Below, piece after piece: positions 1 through 9,067 of a stretch of 64,000 nt of DNA. Source of the stretch: Paraflavisolibacter caeni (lineage in GTDB: Bacteria > Bacteroidota > Bacteroidia > Chitinophagales > Chitinophagaceae); the NCBI RefSeq assembly GCF_025628885.1, contig NZ_JAOTIF010000026.1, positions 26,056 through 90,055 on the forward strand. The letters run 5' to 3'. Each line of letters opens with the position of its first letter. Position 1 is the first letter of the stretch. Below the pieces are notes generated by a model that saw nothing but the letters and a program-made list of their open reading frames with translations, made no database searches and was not told the DNA's origin. A program made the translations under genes and the position numbers.

Positions 1-237
1 AATAAATTAAGCTACCACAAGGCTGTATCCATTTTCTTCACTTCTTTTCATCCCAATGGAACGGTTGTATCCAATGAGCAACGGTCAAAAATGTTAACAC
101 TGAATGCAGGTATACAGGATAAAATAAATAGGCATCACCAATGGAACATTGATGTGAATGGCCTTTTCAACTGGGCGCCGGCCAACCAGTCATTTTCTGA
201 AATCACAGGCAGATTGGCCTATACATACCACTTCTGA
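1..237 (+). CDS. C-terminal end of an outer-membrane beta-barrel protein (partial, cut by window edge)
   Basis: The window opens inside a reading frame that runs 78 codons to a TGA at 235-237. The visible part alternates polar and hydrophobic residues as beta strands do, and ends in RLAYTYHF. A C-terminal aromatic after an alternating strand is the usual signature of outer-membrane barrels recognised by the BAM complex. It is probably an outer-membrane barrel, with the following secreted protease gene about 130 bp downstream on the same strand. The family cannot be named from this fragment. Confidence 0.6.
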   Translation, partial: NKLSYHKAVSIFFTSFHPNGTVVSNEQRSKMLTLNAGIQDKINRHHQWNIDVNGLFNWAPANQSFSEITGRLAYTYHF

Positions 238-251
238 TTGCACTATAATTT

Positions 252-320
252 CCAAACTCCAAACTCCAAACTCCAAACCCCAAACTTCAAACTCCAAACC
301 CCTTCACCATTCACCATTCA
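252..320. repeat. Seven tandem heptamers (CCAAACT type) followed by CATTCACC-type repeats
   Basis: Positions 252-300 are exactly seven 7-nt units: CCAAACT three times, CCAAACC, CCAAACT, TCAAACT, CCAAACC. They are followed at 307-320 by CCATTCACCATTCA. The tract has no G on the plus strand. ACTTCAAACTCCAAAC (284-299) recurs exactly at 44441-44456, and CCATTCACCATTCA recurs at 40174-40187. It resembles, in form only, the short tandem heptamer repeats of cyanobacteria. Function unknown. Confidence 0.85.
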
Positions 321-368
321 ATTGTTAACGGTGATCATCAACCGATGACTGCCTAAAATCTTACGACC

Positions 369-3300
369 ATGCGCAAAGCAATATTTTTCATGTTCATGAC
401 ATGGCAACTCTTAGCTGCTAATATTTCCTTGCAGGCACAAAGCATTGATCTGCCTGTCTTGATCCGGCCTCAAAACAAACAGGTGGTTACAAAATTGCAG
501 GCACGTAACCTCGTTTTTAGTTGGCAACCTTCCATGAAGACCTTGCCCGGCGCTCTATACCTGTTCAGGTTGGTGGAAGTGAATCCCACCGACCGCGAAC
601 CCGGAGATGCCATGGAGTCAACCTCTGTGCCTTTATTGGAAAAAACCATCCTCGGTACCACCTTTTTGTATACACCCGATTTACCTGCCCTATCGCCAGG
701 GAAGACATATGCCTGGCAAATAAGTGCAATAGGTCTCCGTGGACAAAAGCCGGCATTGGATAGTAAGACGACAAGCGAAGCTTATACCTTTTCAATAGAT
801 TCAGGTTATTACGATTACTGCACTTGCTCGGTTGGTAATACATCCATTCAGCGTACCAGTAAAAGTCCCAACTTCTTTACCTATCAGGGCACTGTCCAGG
901 GCGGGTGCTCCGGAGATTATTACTGCCAGGGTACCAATCGTATAGAGTATTTGTGGCGGGTTGTTTCCGGTGCTGCCAACATCGAAGGTCCCGATAACGG
1001 CCCCACTGTGAACGTCGCTACAGCAGGCCCTGGCACCTTTACCATTGAATTGAAAGGAACTGTGGTATGCAACGACAGCAACAATTGCAGTACCACCACC
1101 ACCTACACAGATACCTTTGCTTATGAACCCAAAACTTGCGATTGTAATGTGGATGTCGATTGTAAAAAGGTAATCGGACAGGGAAACCTGCGAACCTTTG
1201 AAGGCGTCCTGAATGGCGGCTGTACCGGCGTACACGGTATGGCCCCTCCTTATGATACCTGTGGCATTCAAAATGTCACCTGGTTTTGGCAGGTGATCGA
1301 AGGTGGTGATGTGGCCGAAATAGAAGGCGCCGACAACCAGCAAACCGTGAATGTGAAGATAAAAGGAACAGGCCCCTATCAAATGCGTGTGCAGGCAGAT
1401 GTTACATGCAGCGATGGCTCCAAAACCTGTAACAGTTTTGACTATTGCTTTGATACGGCAAGGGTAGAGAAAAAATGCACCTTCGTTTATTCCGAAAGCA
1501 ATCAGCCGGCTATGGTTGGTGGATTGTATAAAGTATTGAAGTCGGGCGATCTGGCAATGTTCAGTAAAGAACAGAACGTATCCGGGAATAACAAGATCAG
1601 GAGGGATGATTACATTGCTCTATTCGCTAAGGGAGAGGATTTTGATAAAGTAACCTTTGAATGCACCCCATCATACCAATGTGATGAGGCCCAAAAGAAA
1701 GGCACCAAAGATGTGCTCCTGGCAGGAAAGGTTCGGTTTGAATGGGAGATCCAGAATGGAGAGGGAAACTTCGTTAAGCTCGGTGCTCTGCCCGCAAATG
1801 TATCTAGTGATGTTGGTGACAGGGTGATCTTCCAACCTCCTTACGTGCCTTTGCCCGAGAACGGTCAGAAGAATTCCAAGACCACCACTATCTTTTTACG
1901 CACAATAGATGAAACTGGTACTGGGCAACTCCTGGATCAAAACACCTACGACAATATTACCATCACCACCTCCCGTTTTAAAAACTCCGATGAGGATTAT
2001 TATACCATTGAGGTACAAAACACGAATCAAACCTATTTTGCCAAACCCAACCTCCAGGAAGATAATAATGGGGTTTGTAAAGCAACCTACAGCTGGGATA
2101 AACCGAACGACCTGAAAAGACCTACAATAAAACTGCCTCCGGTTCCCGATAACAATAAAATGGTCTTAGGTCAATGGATGGTTCTGGAAGCGAACAATCA
2201 AAATGAAACAGATGAACTGAAAATGGTTTGTGATGGCAAACAAACACAATGCGAGGAGGACGGTGGCAAAAAAGAATATCCTGATAACATTGAATGGACC
2301 TGGACAATCCAAAATGATGATGGTACAAAGGGTAGATTTATTGGAGGTAAAACAGGCCGTTATGTGATCTATGAAGCCCCCGACAGGATGCCACTGCCAC
2401 GAATAAACGAGTTGTCTGTTGACATCGTTGTGAGCGTAAAGAACACAGGGGTTCAAAAGAACGATGTCACCTTTACATCGAGCCCGATCTCATTTAAAAT
2501 CTTTAAGCCGGGCGTGCAACTACAATACCCACCTTTAACCTGGTTGCCGGAAGATGGCAATTCAGTGAGCTTGAAATCATCTTTACTGTATTTTGAAAAT
2601 GGTATGTGGAAACCAGCACTGGCACATATGTCCCGCATCCATTTCTTTGAATTATTAAACGTTTCTAAAGAAAAAGGGATATGCTTGAATGATCCGCTGC
2701 CACGAAGGGCCAGGCAATGCCGTGACCTGTTACTGAAGAAAGAAGGTCATACGGAAGTATTCGAACGATCCAAAGACCCTGGCCCTTTCAATTGCAACAA
2801 CAAGAAGTATTATGTGCATGCACGCTCTCAAAAACCAGCAAAGGAAGAAACAGTTAAAGTAAATTCTGAAGACTTTGGCTCCTATGGTTTCTTGCGCAGC
2901 TTTGCCAATATCAACCAGGGAGGAAAAGACAGCATTAAAGGAGAAACACCGGTCTATGAACCGGTGCCTATACCAGCGAATAAGTTGCCGCATCCTTTAG
3001 GTAGAGCGAAGAAGACGATCTATTCAGACAACCGCGTTACAATACCAAGAGATGTAGATGAAAACCACATAGCCGACAATGGTTGGACCACATTAGGAGG
3101 AGCACGAATACCCGACCCTCAAAATCCGAAGGTGGATAATGACAACCAGCTGCCGGGTGATGGCTTCAATGGGGATGGCCTGTCGAACTACGAAGAATAC
3201 AGGGGATTTTATGTCAGCGGTAGTCACCTGCGCACCAACATCAATAATAAAGACCTGTTCGTTCACAATTCTGATGGTGCAAATTTAATAACCTTCCAAA

Positions 3301-3956
3301 GCGTGTTGTTGAGTCCAGCTGGAGAAAGGGTATATGTCCATGAGATCTATGAAGAGGAATACATTAGTAACGCCCGCCGTGAGATCAATTTCAATTGTAA
3401 CCCTGACTTGCATCCTGATGGCACAAATGCTGGAGCTGCAGGAACTGCCCCTGTTCAGAAAGGTTTGTTCTTAAGAAATGCAATAGCTGTAGTGGTAGGC
3501 CTTAATGGGAATATTGAATCCCGGAATAATCGTCCGGCTCCCCCCAATTGGGTGCAACGTGTCAATATCTATCCGGCAAACATTACTGCTTTCTGCCTTA
3601 GAATGGGTTTAAACCTTCCAACCAAACTTAACCAGGTTACGGCTCACGAATTGTGCCATGCAATAAATATCTATCACCATGGCCGGGGTGTGAATGTACT
3701 AAACGGGCTAAGAAGCGGGGACATGCGTTGCATCATGAGGTATGATAACCGTTTACCTACAGTCCCCGGCTTCATCCCGGAACCCATAGGAAATATTCTA
3801 TGCGATAGCAATTTGGGCACAGGTTATAATGCCCGGATACCATGTTCCCCTTTGGTGCCTGCCAGCAGGTGCTTCGGGAACGCTGATGTAAACAGGGGCT
3901 TTTGCATCCGTAAGATCAGGGTTTCCTGTACTCAATTCCCATATCCTCAGTACTAA
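369..3956 (+). CDS. Large secreted metzincin-like zinc metalloprotease with Fn3-like and Cys-rich repeats
   Basis: 1195 aa. Residues 1-24 are a signal peptide ending near LQAQS. Residues about 25-140 form an Fn3-like module with the YAWQI strand common in secreted Bacteroidota proteins. Two Cys-rich PKD-like units start near residues 150 and 257 (CTC/CDC, then a GG-C motif, then a TVNV strand). Around residues 895-950 are Asp/Asn-rich calcium-loop motifs (DVDENHIADNGW; DGFNGDGLSNYEEY) like thrombospondin type 3 repeats. The C terminus carries HELCHAINIYH (H1093, E1094, H1097, H1103), fitting HExxHxxGxxH with Asn for Gly, and a CIMRY Met-turn at 1121-1125. Many Cys residues suggest disulfides outside the cytoplasm. 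The protease call is inferred from motif plus Met-turn; the substrate is unknown. A TPR protein gene follows after 32 bp, probably in the same operon. Confidence 0.7.
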   Translation: MRKAIFFMFMTWQLLAANISLQAQSIDLPVLIRPQNKQVVTKLQARNLVFSWQPSMKTLPGALYLFRLVEVNPTDREPGDAMESTSVPLLEKTILGTTFLYTPDLPALSPGKTYAWQISAIGLRGQKPALDSKTTSEAYTFSIDSGYYDYCTCSVGNTSIQRTSKSPNFFTYQGTVQGGCSGDYYCQGTNRIEYLWRVVSGAANIEGPDNGPTVNVATAGPGTFTIELKGTVVCNDSNNCSTTTTYTDTFAYEPKTCDCNVDVDCKKVIGQGNLRTFEGVLNGGCTGVHGMAPPYDTCGIQNVTWFWQVIEGGDVAEIEGADNQQTVNVKIKGTGPYQMRVQADVTCSDGSKTCNSFDYCFDTARVEKKCTFVYSESNQPAMVGGLYKVLKSGDLAMFSKEQNVSGNNKIRRDDYIALFAKGEDFDKVTFECTPSYQCDEAQKKGTKDVLLAGKVRFEWEIQNGEGNFVKLGALPANVSSDVGDRVIFQPPYVPLPENGQKNSKTTTIFLRTIDETGTGQLLDQNTYDNITITTSRFKNSDEDYYTIEVQNTNQTYFAKPNLQEDNNGVCKATYSWDKPNDLKRPTIKLPPVPDNNKMVLGQWMVLEANNQNETDELKMVCDGKQTQCEEDGGKKEYPDNIEWTWTIQNDDGTKGRFIGGKTGRYVIYEAPDRMPLPRINELSVDIVVSVKNTGVQKNDVTFTSSPISFKIFKPGVQLQYPPLTWLPEDGNSVSLKSSLLYFENGMWKPALAHMSRIHFFELLNVSKEKGICLNDPLPRRARQCRDLLLKKEGHTEVFERSKDPGPFNCNNKKYYVHARSQKPAKEETVKVNSEDFGSYGFLRSFANINQGGKDSIKGETPVYEPVPIPANKLPHPLGRAKKTIYSDNRVTIPRDVDENHIADNGWTTLGGARIPDPQNPKVDNDNQLPGDGFNGDGLSNYEEYRGFYVSGSHLRTNINNKDLFVHNSDGANLITFQSVLLSPAGERVYVHEIYEEEYISNARREINFNCNPDLHPDGTNAGAAGTAPVQKGLFLRNAIAVVVGLNGNIESRNNRPAPPNWVQRVNIYPANITAFCLRMGLNLPTKLNQVTAHELCHAINIYHHGRGVNVLNGLRSGDMRCIMRYDNRLPTVPGFIPEPIGNILCDSNLGTGYNARIPCSPLVPASRCFGNADVNRGFCIRKIRVSCTQFPYPQY

Positions 3957-3988
3957 ATGCTCATATTCCAGTTATTAAAATCTATTGT

Positions 3989-4864
3989 ATGAAAAAGCTG
4001 ATGCTATTTACTGTTACCTGCCTATTGGAATTTGTGATAGCCAACCCTCAGGGCAGGTATTCAATTTCCTGCAGTGTTGCAGATGGAGATACGACCACTA
4101 TTTATCACAACCAGCCTTTAGTGTTTTCTGTAAGTATTACGAATAAGGAGGCATATAAAAATTGGCAATGGAACATGGCCGCGGACGAATGGATACAGGA
4201 ATTGGAAGCAAACTTCAAAGCAGGGAAATTATCGGAAGAAGATTATAATGAAGAAAAAGAAGTGGCTATCAAAGGGAAAAAAACAGGGAAGGCTGATACC
4301 CTGGGTACACTTGCGCATCCTTGGTACGAACAATTGAAATTCTATGTGTTCCAGGACGATAGCATTCAAAAGGAGGCATGGCCTGTGAGCAGGCTGGGAA
4401 TAACGCCCAATGAAGCAGTTGCTGTATTGGATGAAAATGCAAATTATTTGCTTTATTGCCACATGCCTCCTGAAATGGTTTCTTTGATCAAACCTGGTAG
4501 TTATTCCATTAAGGTTTTGCTAGGCGACGTCCGGTCTAATCAGGTTAAAATAACTGTGCTACCTGGGGATATACCTCAACCTGTCTTGCAATCACCAGAA
4601 ATGCAAATCCGGCTGGGACAATATTACTGGCTGGCAGGAAATGCCGATAAAGTATTCAGTTATGCAAATGCTGTCTTGCAAAAAGATACATCCAATCTGG
4701 AAGCACTCATTTTAAGGGGTGAAAGCCATATTCTAAAGGAAAACTATAAACTGGCTTTAACAGACTTTGAAAAAGCCCTGCAACTGCACAACAAGAAGTT
4801 TCCAAGCTTGTATGAACCTCCGGAATACCTGATCGGTACCATAGAATGGCTGCAACAAAAATGA
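3989..4864 (+). CDS. Exported TPR-repeat protein of unknown function
   Basis: 291 aa with an N-terminal signal peptide (MKKLMLFTVTCLLEFVIANP). The middle part (about 25-195) is a beta-rich region of unrecognised family with a charged insert near residues 75-100. Residues about 205-275 contain two TPR-type helix pairs (YYWLAGNADKVFSYANAVLQ and a following ALTDFEKALQL unit). It starts 32 bp after the metzincin-like protease and ends at a strong terminator, so the two genes are probably one transcription unit and the protein may act as a periplasmic partner. The function is not known. Confidence 0.75.
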   Translation: MKKLMLFTVTCLLEFVIANPQGRYSISCSVADGDTTTIYHNQPLVFSVSITNKEAYKNWQWNMAADEWIQELEANFKAGKLSEEDYNEEKEVAIKGKKTGKADTLGTLAHPWYEQLKFYVFQDDSIQKEAWPVSRLGITPNEAVAVLDENANYLLYCHMPPEMVSLIKPGSYSIKVLLGDVRSNQVKITVLPGDIPQPVLQSPEMQIRLGQYYWLAGNADKVFSYANAVLQKDTSNLEALILRGESHILKENYKLALTDFEKALQLHNKKFPSLYEPPEYLIGTIEWLQQK

Positions 4865-4871
4865 TAAGCTT

Positions 4872-4900
4872 AAATGAGCGGGTTTCCCCGCTCATTTTAA
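4872..4900 (+). terminator. Rho-independent terminator
   Basis: A perfect 11-bp stem AAATGAGCGGG / CCCGCTCATTT with a TTTC loop ends in TTTT. It lies 8 bp after the stop of the TPR protein gene and closes the 369-4864 unit. Confidence 0.85.
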
Positions 4901-4977
4901 CATCTTGATGACTAACTCTGAGGGTAACAATGAGTCCAATTTGCGTATATACCAATAAGGAAATCAAATCCAAAGTC

Positions 4978-5298
4978 ATGAAAACACAAAATACACAACA
5001 GGAAATCATGCTGGTCTTGAACACTACCTTTTCTCAAAGAGAATGGTGCCCGGTAAATTCATCGAATAGCAAGCCTTTATCACAGGAAGAACGGCTAATA
5101 GAAGCTTGTTGGAATGGAATGCTCCCTGAACTGCTCCCGGAAATAATGAATCAGTCCTCAAATGGCAAAAAACTTTTCTTGTGGCATATTCGTCAAAGCA
5201 AATCTCTTTTCATGGAATTGGGTGAATCCCCAGTCTCTATAGAAAGACATTCATCAATAGATCCTCATTATTTCATTCAAAATGATTTAATGAACTAA
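4978..5298 (+). CDS. Small hypothetical protein
   Basis: 106 aa from the ATG at 4978; an in-frame ATG at 4930 would add 16 residues (MSPICVYTNKEIKSKV). Neither start has a clear Shine-Dalgarno, and 4978 was chosen because MKTQNTQQE reads as a normal N terminus. The protein is soluble, without a signal peptide, and contains a helical ERLIEACWNGMLPELLPEI segment. I do not recognise the family. It lies between a terminator and a convergent operon and does not overlap any better gene. Confidence 0.5.
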   Translation: MKTQNTQQEIMLVLNTTFSQREWCPVNSSNSKPLSQEERLIEACWNGMLPELLPEIMNQSSNGKKLFLWHIRQSKSLFMELGESPVSIERHSSIDPHYFIQNDLMN

Positions 5299-5362
5299 AT
5301 ATCTGTCCCGGTGTCCAGCCCGTTTTTATTCCTTGCCCCCCGATCCGGCTCTATGAAAACGT

Positions 5363-8300
5363 TTACTCAACCAAAACAAATCCAGCCCAGAAGAATGGCG
5401 GATATTGCTCTTTCATCTTTAACTGTGCAGCATGCAAGGCATCCTTGGTAGATTGTCCATTGATCCAGTTCCTGTAAAACTGGGCCATTAATTCCTTGGT
5501 TTCCTTGTCAGGTACACGCCACAAACTCAGCACCATCTGTTTCACGCCTGCAAGCTTAAATGCCCGCTGCAAACCAATCACACCTTCATTACCTTGTAAA
5601 TCGCCTAAAGCCGTTTCACATGCACTCAGCACCACCAGGTCTGTAGAACTCAGATCCAATTGTGCTATTTCATAAGCGGTCAGGATGCCATCTTCCCTGC
5701 CCGGCAGCGCGATCCCTCCCTTCCATGCATGATTGGCACCTGCCAATACCAAACCACTCCGGAACATTGGATTTTGCTGAATAGTAAAGACATTCCTGTG
5801 CTCCAAAGGAGATGCCGCATTCGCCCTCACTTCAGGTACAGGCAGAAAAAAGCCATGAGTCGCCAGGTGCAATACTTGTGGACTGTGCACATCTAAACGC
5901 TTAAACGCCTCTTCTGTAGCATTCGAACCACTAACCGGGAGCACCTGCACACCTCCATGCAACAATATCTTTTGTAGACTGTCTATTTCCTCCTTCGTTC
6001 CCGGCAATGAATTCCATTCCTTGCCCCCTCTTATTCTACGCGTATCAGATGCATAAAAATTAAAGGAACTAGCATTGCTATAGACGCCTGCTCTAACCTG
6101 CATAGTATCTGATGACTGTTGATAATCTATATTGCCCCAGGTATTGGCAATCTTGGGCTTTGCATTTCCTTCTGACGACAGGGCCAATGAACGGGTGCTG
6201 AGTAGTTGGTTCAATTGGTATTGGTCAATGAGCAAATGTGTGGAATCATACCGCAAAGCTTGGAAAGCCACACGATGCAGCAAACCGGTAGGCGCAAAAT
6301 AAATGGTATTGATATTTTTGAGAGAAGGCTCTAAGGGTTTCCATATTAATTGGTAGAGCGAATCAGAAAAACTACTTTTTTCATCTTCAGAAACAATGAT
6401 TCCCCGGTACAATTGATGAATGATTGCCTCTGCTCCATCTACGGAATCTAGGGCGTTTATAGAGGTGTCAGGCCTTAATAATCGTTGCAACTGTCTTTCT
6501 TCAAATAAGGGCACGAATACAACATTACTATCTGCAGGCGATATGATAAGCGCTGCATAAATGGTACTGTCCGTCCATTTTTTATGATACAATCCAAATC
6601 TTACAAATTCTATCGCAGCCTCACCTTTTGACAGGTGCTGCCTGATCTTTTTTACATCTGCCTGCTGTTTAAACAACAGGTTTCTAAAAGGTAAAGCGAG
6701 GCTGGACAATTCTTGCTCCATCTGGTTGGCAGTCTCTTGTAATTGATCGAGGTTGGGTACACGCCGGGAAATGGGCAGCAAAAGTTGCTTTCCAATAAAA
6801 GCTTTATACAAACGCCATTGATCAAATAATTGCAAAGCAACGCTGTCATTGCTTTTACGGATGCTATACAATACCTGCCGCTGGTTTTCCAATACCATTC
6901 CTTTAGAGATCAGCTCACTTGCATATAATTGTTGCAATTCTGGCTGTCCAGCTTTTTCCTGGGTATATAAGATCGAAGGAAGGTAATCAAACTGGTAAGC
7001 CTCTCTGTTGAGAAAGGCTAATTTGTCCTGCTCCGATAATGTAGAGTATGTTTGTGTCAATTGCTGAACCATGGTTGCATTAGCTTTATTGATAAAAGCC
7101 AACGCTTTTGCAACACTGTCCATCCTGGCATAAAGTAATCCCAGGCTATTCAGGTTGCTCACATAATCCGGGTGGTTTTCACCCAATACTCTTTTTCTGA
7201 TGGCTAATGCCTTTTCATATAAGGACAGTGCATCCTGTTGATGACCTGTTTGCTCATATAAACTGGCCAGGTTATGTAAACTTTGAGCATAGTCAGGATG
7301 TTCCTCTCCCCAGACTTTCTTCCTGATCGCAACAGCCTGTACCAGCAAAGGCAAAGCTTTTTCATACGCACCTTTTGCCATATACAGCCCTGCAAGGTTA
7401 TTCAATCCAACAGTGTAATCAGGGCTCTCTTTCACCAATGATTTTCTGACAGCTAAGGCTTGTTCATATAATTTCAAAGCTGTATCCGGGCGCCCCATAC
7501 TTTCGTATAATCCGGCAAGGTTTTCCAAAGTAAGGATGTACTTGCTGTGCTTTTCTCCCAATACTTTTTTTAAGATAGGTAAAGCTTCCAGTAACAAGGG
7601 TACTGATTTATCCGGCTGCCCGATGCGCTCATATAAAATAGCAAGGTCATTTAAGGATGTAGCATAATCAGGATGATCTGCCATCCAGTTTTTTCGAATG
7701 TCTACAGCCTGTAGCAATAAGGAAAGCGCTACATCATATCTTCCTAAACTCTGGTAAAGATTGGCCAGGCTATTTAAACTGGAAGCATAATGAGGATGCT
7801 GCTCGCCCCAAACCGACCTTTGTATGTCTACAGCTTGCTCATACAACGGCAAAGCTTTATCATATTGCCCGATACGCACGTATAAACTTGCCAGGTTTTC
7901 CAATGTGGTCATATACCTGCTGTGCTTTTCTCCTGCAACCTTTTCTAAAATACCTAATGCCTGCTCATACAAAGGCAAGGCTTTATCATACTGCCCTATA
8001 TGTTCATATAAAAAAGCCTGGTTGTGTAAACTGATGGCATAATCCAGGTGCTCTTCGCCATAAACCTCTTTTTTGACAGCTACAGCCTCGAGCATGAGCG
8101 GTATTGCTTGCTTATACTCACCCATGTACACATACACATTAGAAAGACCAATAAGGCTATTAGCGAATTCTGGATTTCCTGCCTTTTTTAATATAGCCAG
8201 TGCTTGTTCATATAAAGGCTTGGCCTTGTCTGCTTCTCCCATCTGGTAATAAGCATCAGCAAGACTATTCAAACTCTTGGCATAAGAAAAATGGGTCTTT

Positions 8301-9028
8301 CCAAAATAGGCCTCTTTGAGCGCTACTATAAATTTTCTGTATGCTGGTTCTTTAGTAACGAAGCCTTTATTAGGATATTGACTGGCCAGCATGGTAGCTG
8401 TATTCATGAATGCTTTTGCCTGTCTACCCAACTGATCCTTTGCACCGGCGTTCATGAGTTGTTCAAAAACGGCCCACTGTTCTTCTTCAGCAGCAACGAT
8501 CAATGGAGTACAGCAGCCTTCTGCATCCAAAACATCGATCTTGGCTCCATGTTGTAAAAGGTATTGTACATTCTCTGTTCTTCCGTTGGCTGCTGCCCAA
8601 AACAAAGGTGTCCAGCTATCTTTTTTCCTGGTATAAGGATTATATCCTTTTTCATCCAATGGTAAATGAAGGGAATCTCCAAGGTATTGTAAGAGTGCAG
8701 GTGATTTTTTAGAGGCGGCAACGCCTTGTATATTACCAAAATAGCTGGCCCCCTGGTTAATGAAGATCACAACTGAATCACGAACTTTCAGATAATGCTG
8801 CACTAAATGCTTGACAATAGGTAAATCACAATAATAGGCAGCCCACATCAGTAGGGCAGTTCCATTACTGTCAGCTTTATAGGTACCTGCTGTATCTTTT
8901 ACAAATTGCTGTTGTAATACCGTCAGATCGCAGTTTCGGATGGCTTGCTGTGTAATACTGTCTGGCTGTGCATTTGCCGGAAAGAGACAAAGAACCTTAA
9001 ACACCAATAATAAGATCAGGAAACGCAT
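5363..9028 (-). CDS. Exported ankyrin-TPR-CHAT domain cysteine protease-like protein
   Basis: 1221 aa from the ATG at 9028; an upstream in-frame ATG at 9064 adds 12 residues, but the later start gives a clean signal peptide (MRFLILLLVFKVLCLFPANA). Residues about 55-200 hold ankyrin-type repeats (TPLFWAAANGRTENVQYLL). Residues about 245-665 hold ten TPRs of roughly 42 aa, of the kinesin-light-chain/NB-ARC-associated type. The C-terminal CHAT domain keeps the caspase-clan dyad: H1058 in LATHGFF and C1137 in LSACET, then GLQRAFKLAGV and the terminal FFWAGFVL. CHAT proteins are clan CD proteases, some of which are effectors in bacterial defence. It is the last gene of the sigma/caspase operon, 39 bp after the caspase gene. 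Export makes a periplasmic or surface role likely. Confidence 0.88.
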   Translation of the reverse strand: MRFLILLLVFKVLCLFPANAQPDSITQQAIRNCDLTVLQQQFVKDTAGTYKADSNGTALLMWAAYYCDLPIVKHLVQHYLKVRDSVVIFINQGASYFGNIQGVAASKKSPALLQYLGDSLHLPLDEKGYNPYTRKKDSWTPLFWAAANGRTENVQYLLQHGAKIDVLDAEGCCTPLIVAAEEEQWAVFEQLMNAGAKDQLGRQAKAFMNTATMLASQYPNKGFVTKEPAYRKFIVALKEAYFGKTHFSYAKSLNSLADAYYQMGEADKAKPLYEQALAILKKAGNPEFANSLIGLSNVYVYMGEYKQAIPLMLEAVAVKKEVYGEEHLDYAISLHNQAFLYEHIGQYDKALPLYEQALGILEKVAGEKHSRYMTTLENLASLYVRIGQYDKALPLYEQAVDIQRSVWGEQHPHYASSLNSLANLYQSLGRYDVALSLLLQAVDIRKNWMADHPDYATSLNDLAILYERIGQPDKSVPLLLEALPILKKVLGEKHSKYILTLENLAGLYESMGRPDTALKLYEQALAVRKSLVKESPDYTVGLNNLAGLYMAKGAYEKALPLLVQAVAIRKKVWGEEHPDYAQSLHNLASLYEQTGHQQDALSLYEKALAIRKRVLGENHPDYVSNLNSLGLLYARMDSVAKALAFINKANATMVQQLTQTYSTLSEQDKLAFLNREAYQFDYLPSILYTQEKAGQPELQQLYASELISKGMVLENQRQVLYSIRKSNDSVALQLFDQWRLYKAFIGKQLLLPISRRVPNLDQLQETANQMEQELSSLALPFRNLLFKQQADVKKIRQHLSKGEAAIEFVRFGLYHKKWTDSTIYAALIISPADSNVVFVPLFEERQLQRLLRPDTSINALDSVDGAEAIIHQLYRGIIVSEDEKSSFSDSLYQLIWKPLEPSLKNINTIYFAPTGLLHRVAFQALRYDSTHLLIDQYQLNQLLSTRSLALSSEGNAKPKIANTWGNIDYQQSSDTMQVRAGVYSNASSFNFYASDTRRIRGGKEWNSLPGTKEEIDSLQKILLHGGVQVLPVSGSNATEEAFKRLDVHSPQVLHLATHGFFLPVPEVRANAASPLEHRNVFTIQQNPMFRSGLVLAGANHAWKGGIALPGREDGILTAYEIAQLDLSSTDLVVLSACETALGDLQGNEGVIGLQRAFKLAGVKQMVLSLWRVPDKETKELMAQFYRNWINGQSTKDALHAAQLKMKEQYPPFFWAGFVLVE

Positions 9029-9067
9029 AACAAATAAATTGAGATTTCTGCCCCAACCACCCACTGC

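Noticed and set aside
801..1382. A 193-codon open frame on the minus strand inside the metzincin-like gene
   Set aside because: It lies wholly within a much better gene on the other strand, and its product lacks domain-like features; it is a shadow frame.
7100..8300. Regular about 126-bp repeats, CRISPR-like at first sight
   Set aside because: They are the ten TPRs of the CHAT protein; the units are degenerate and contiguous without spacers.
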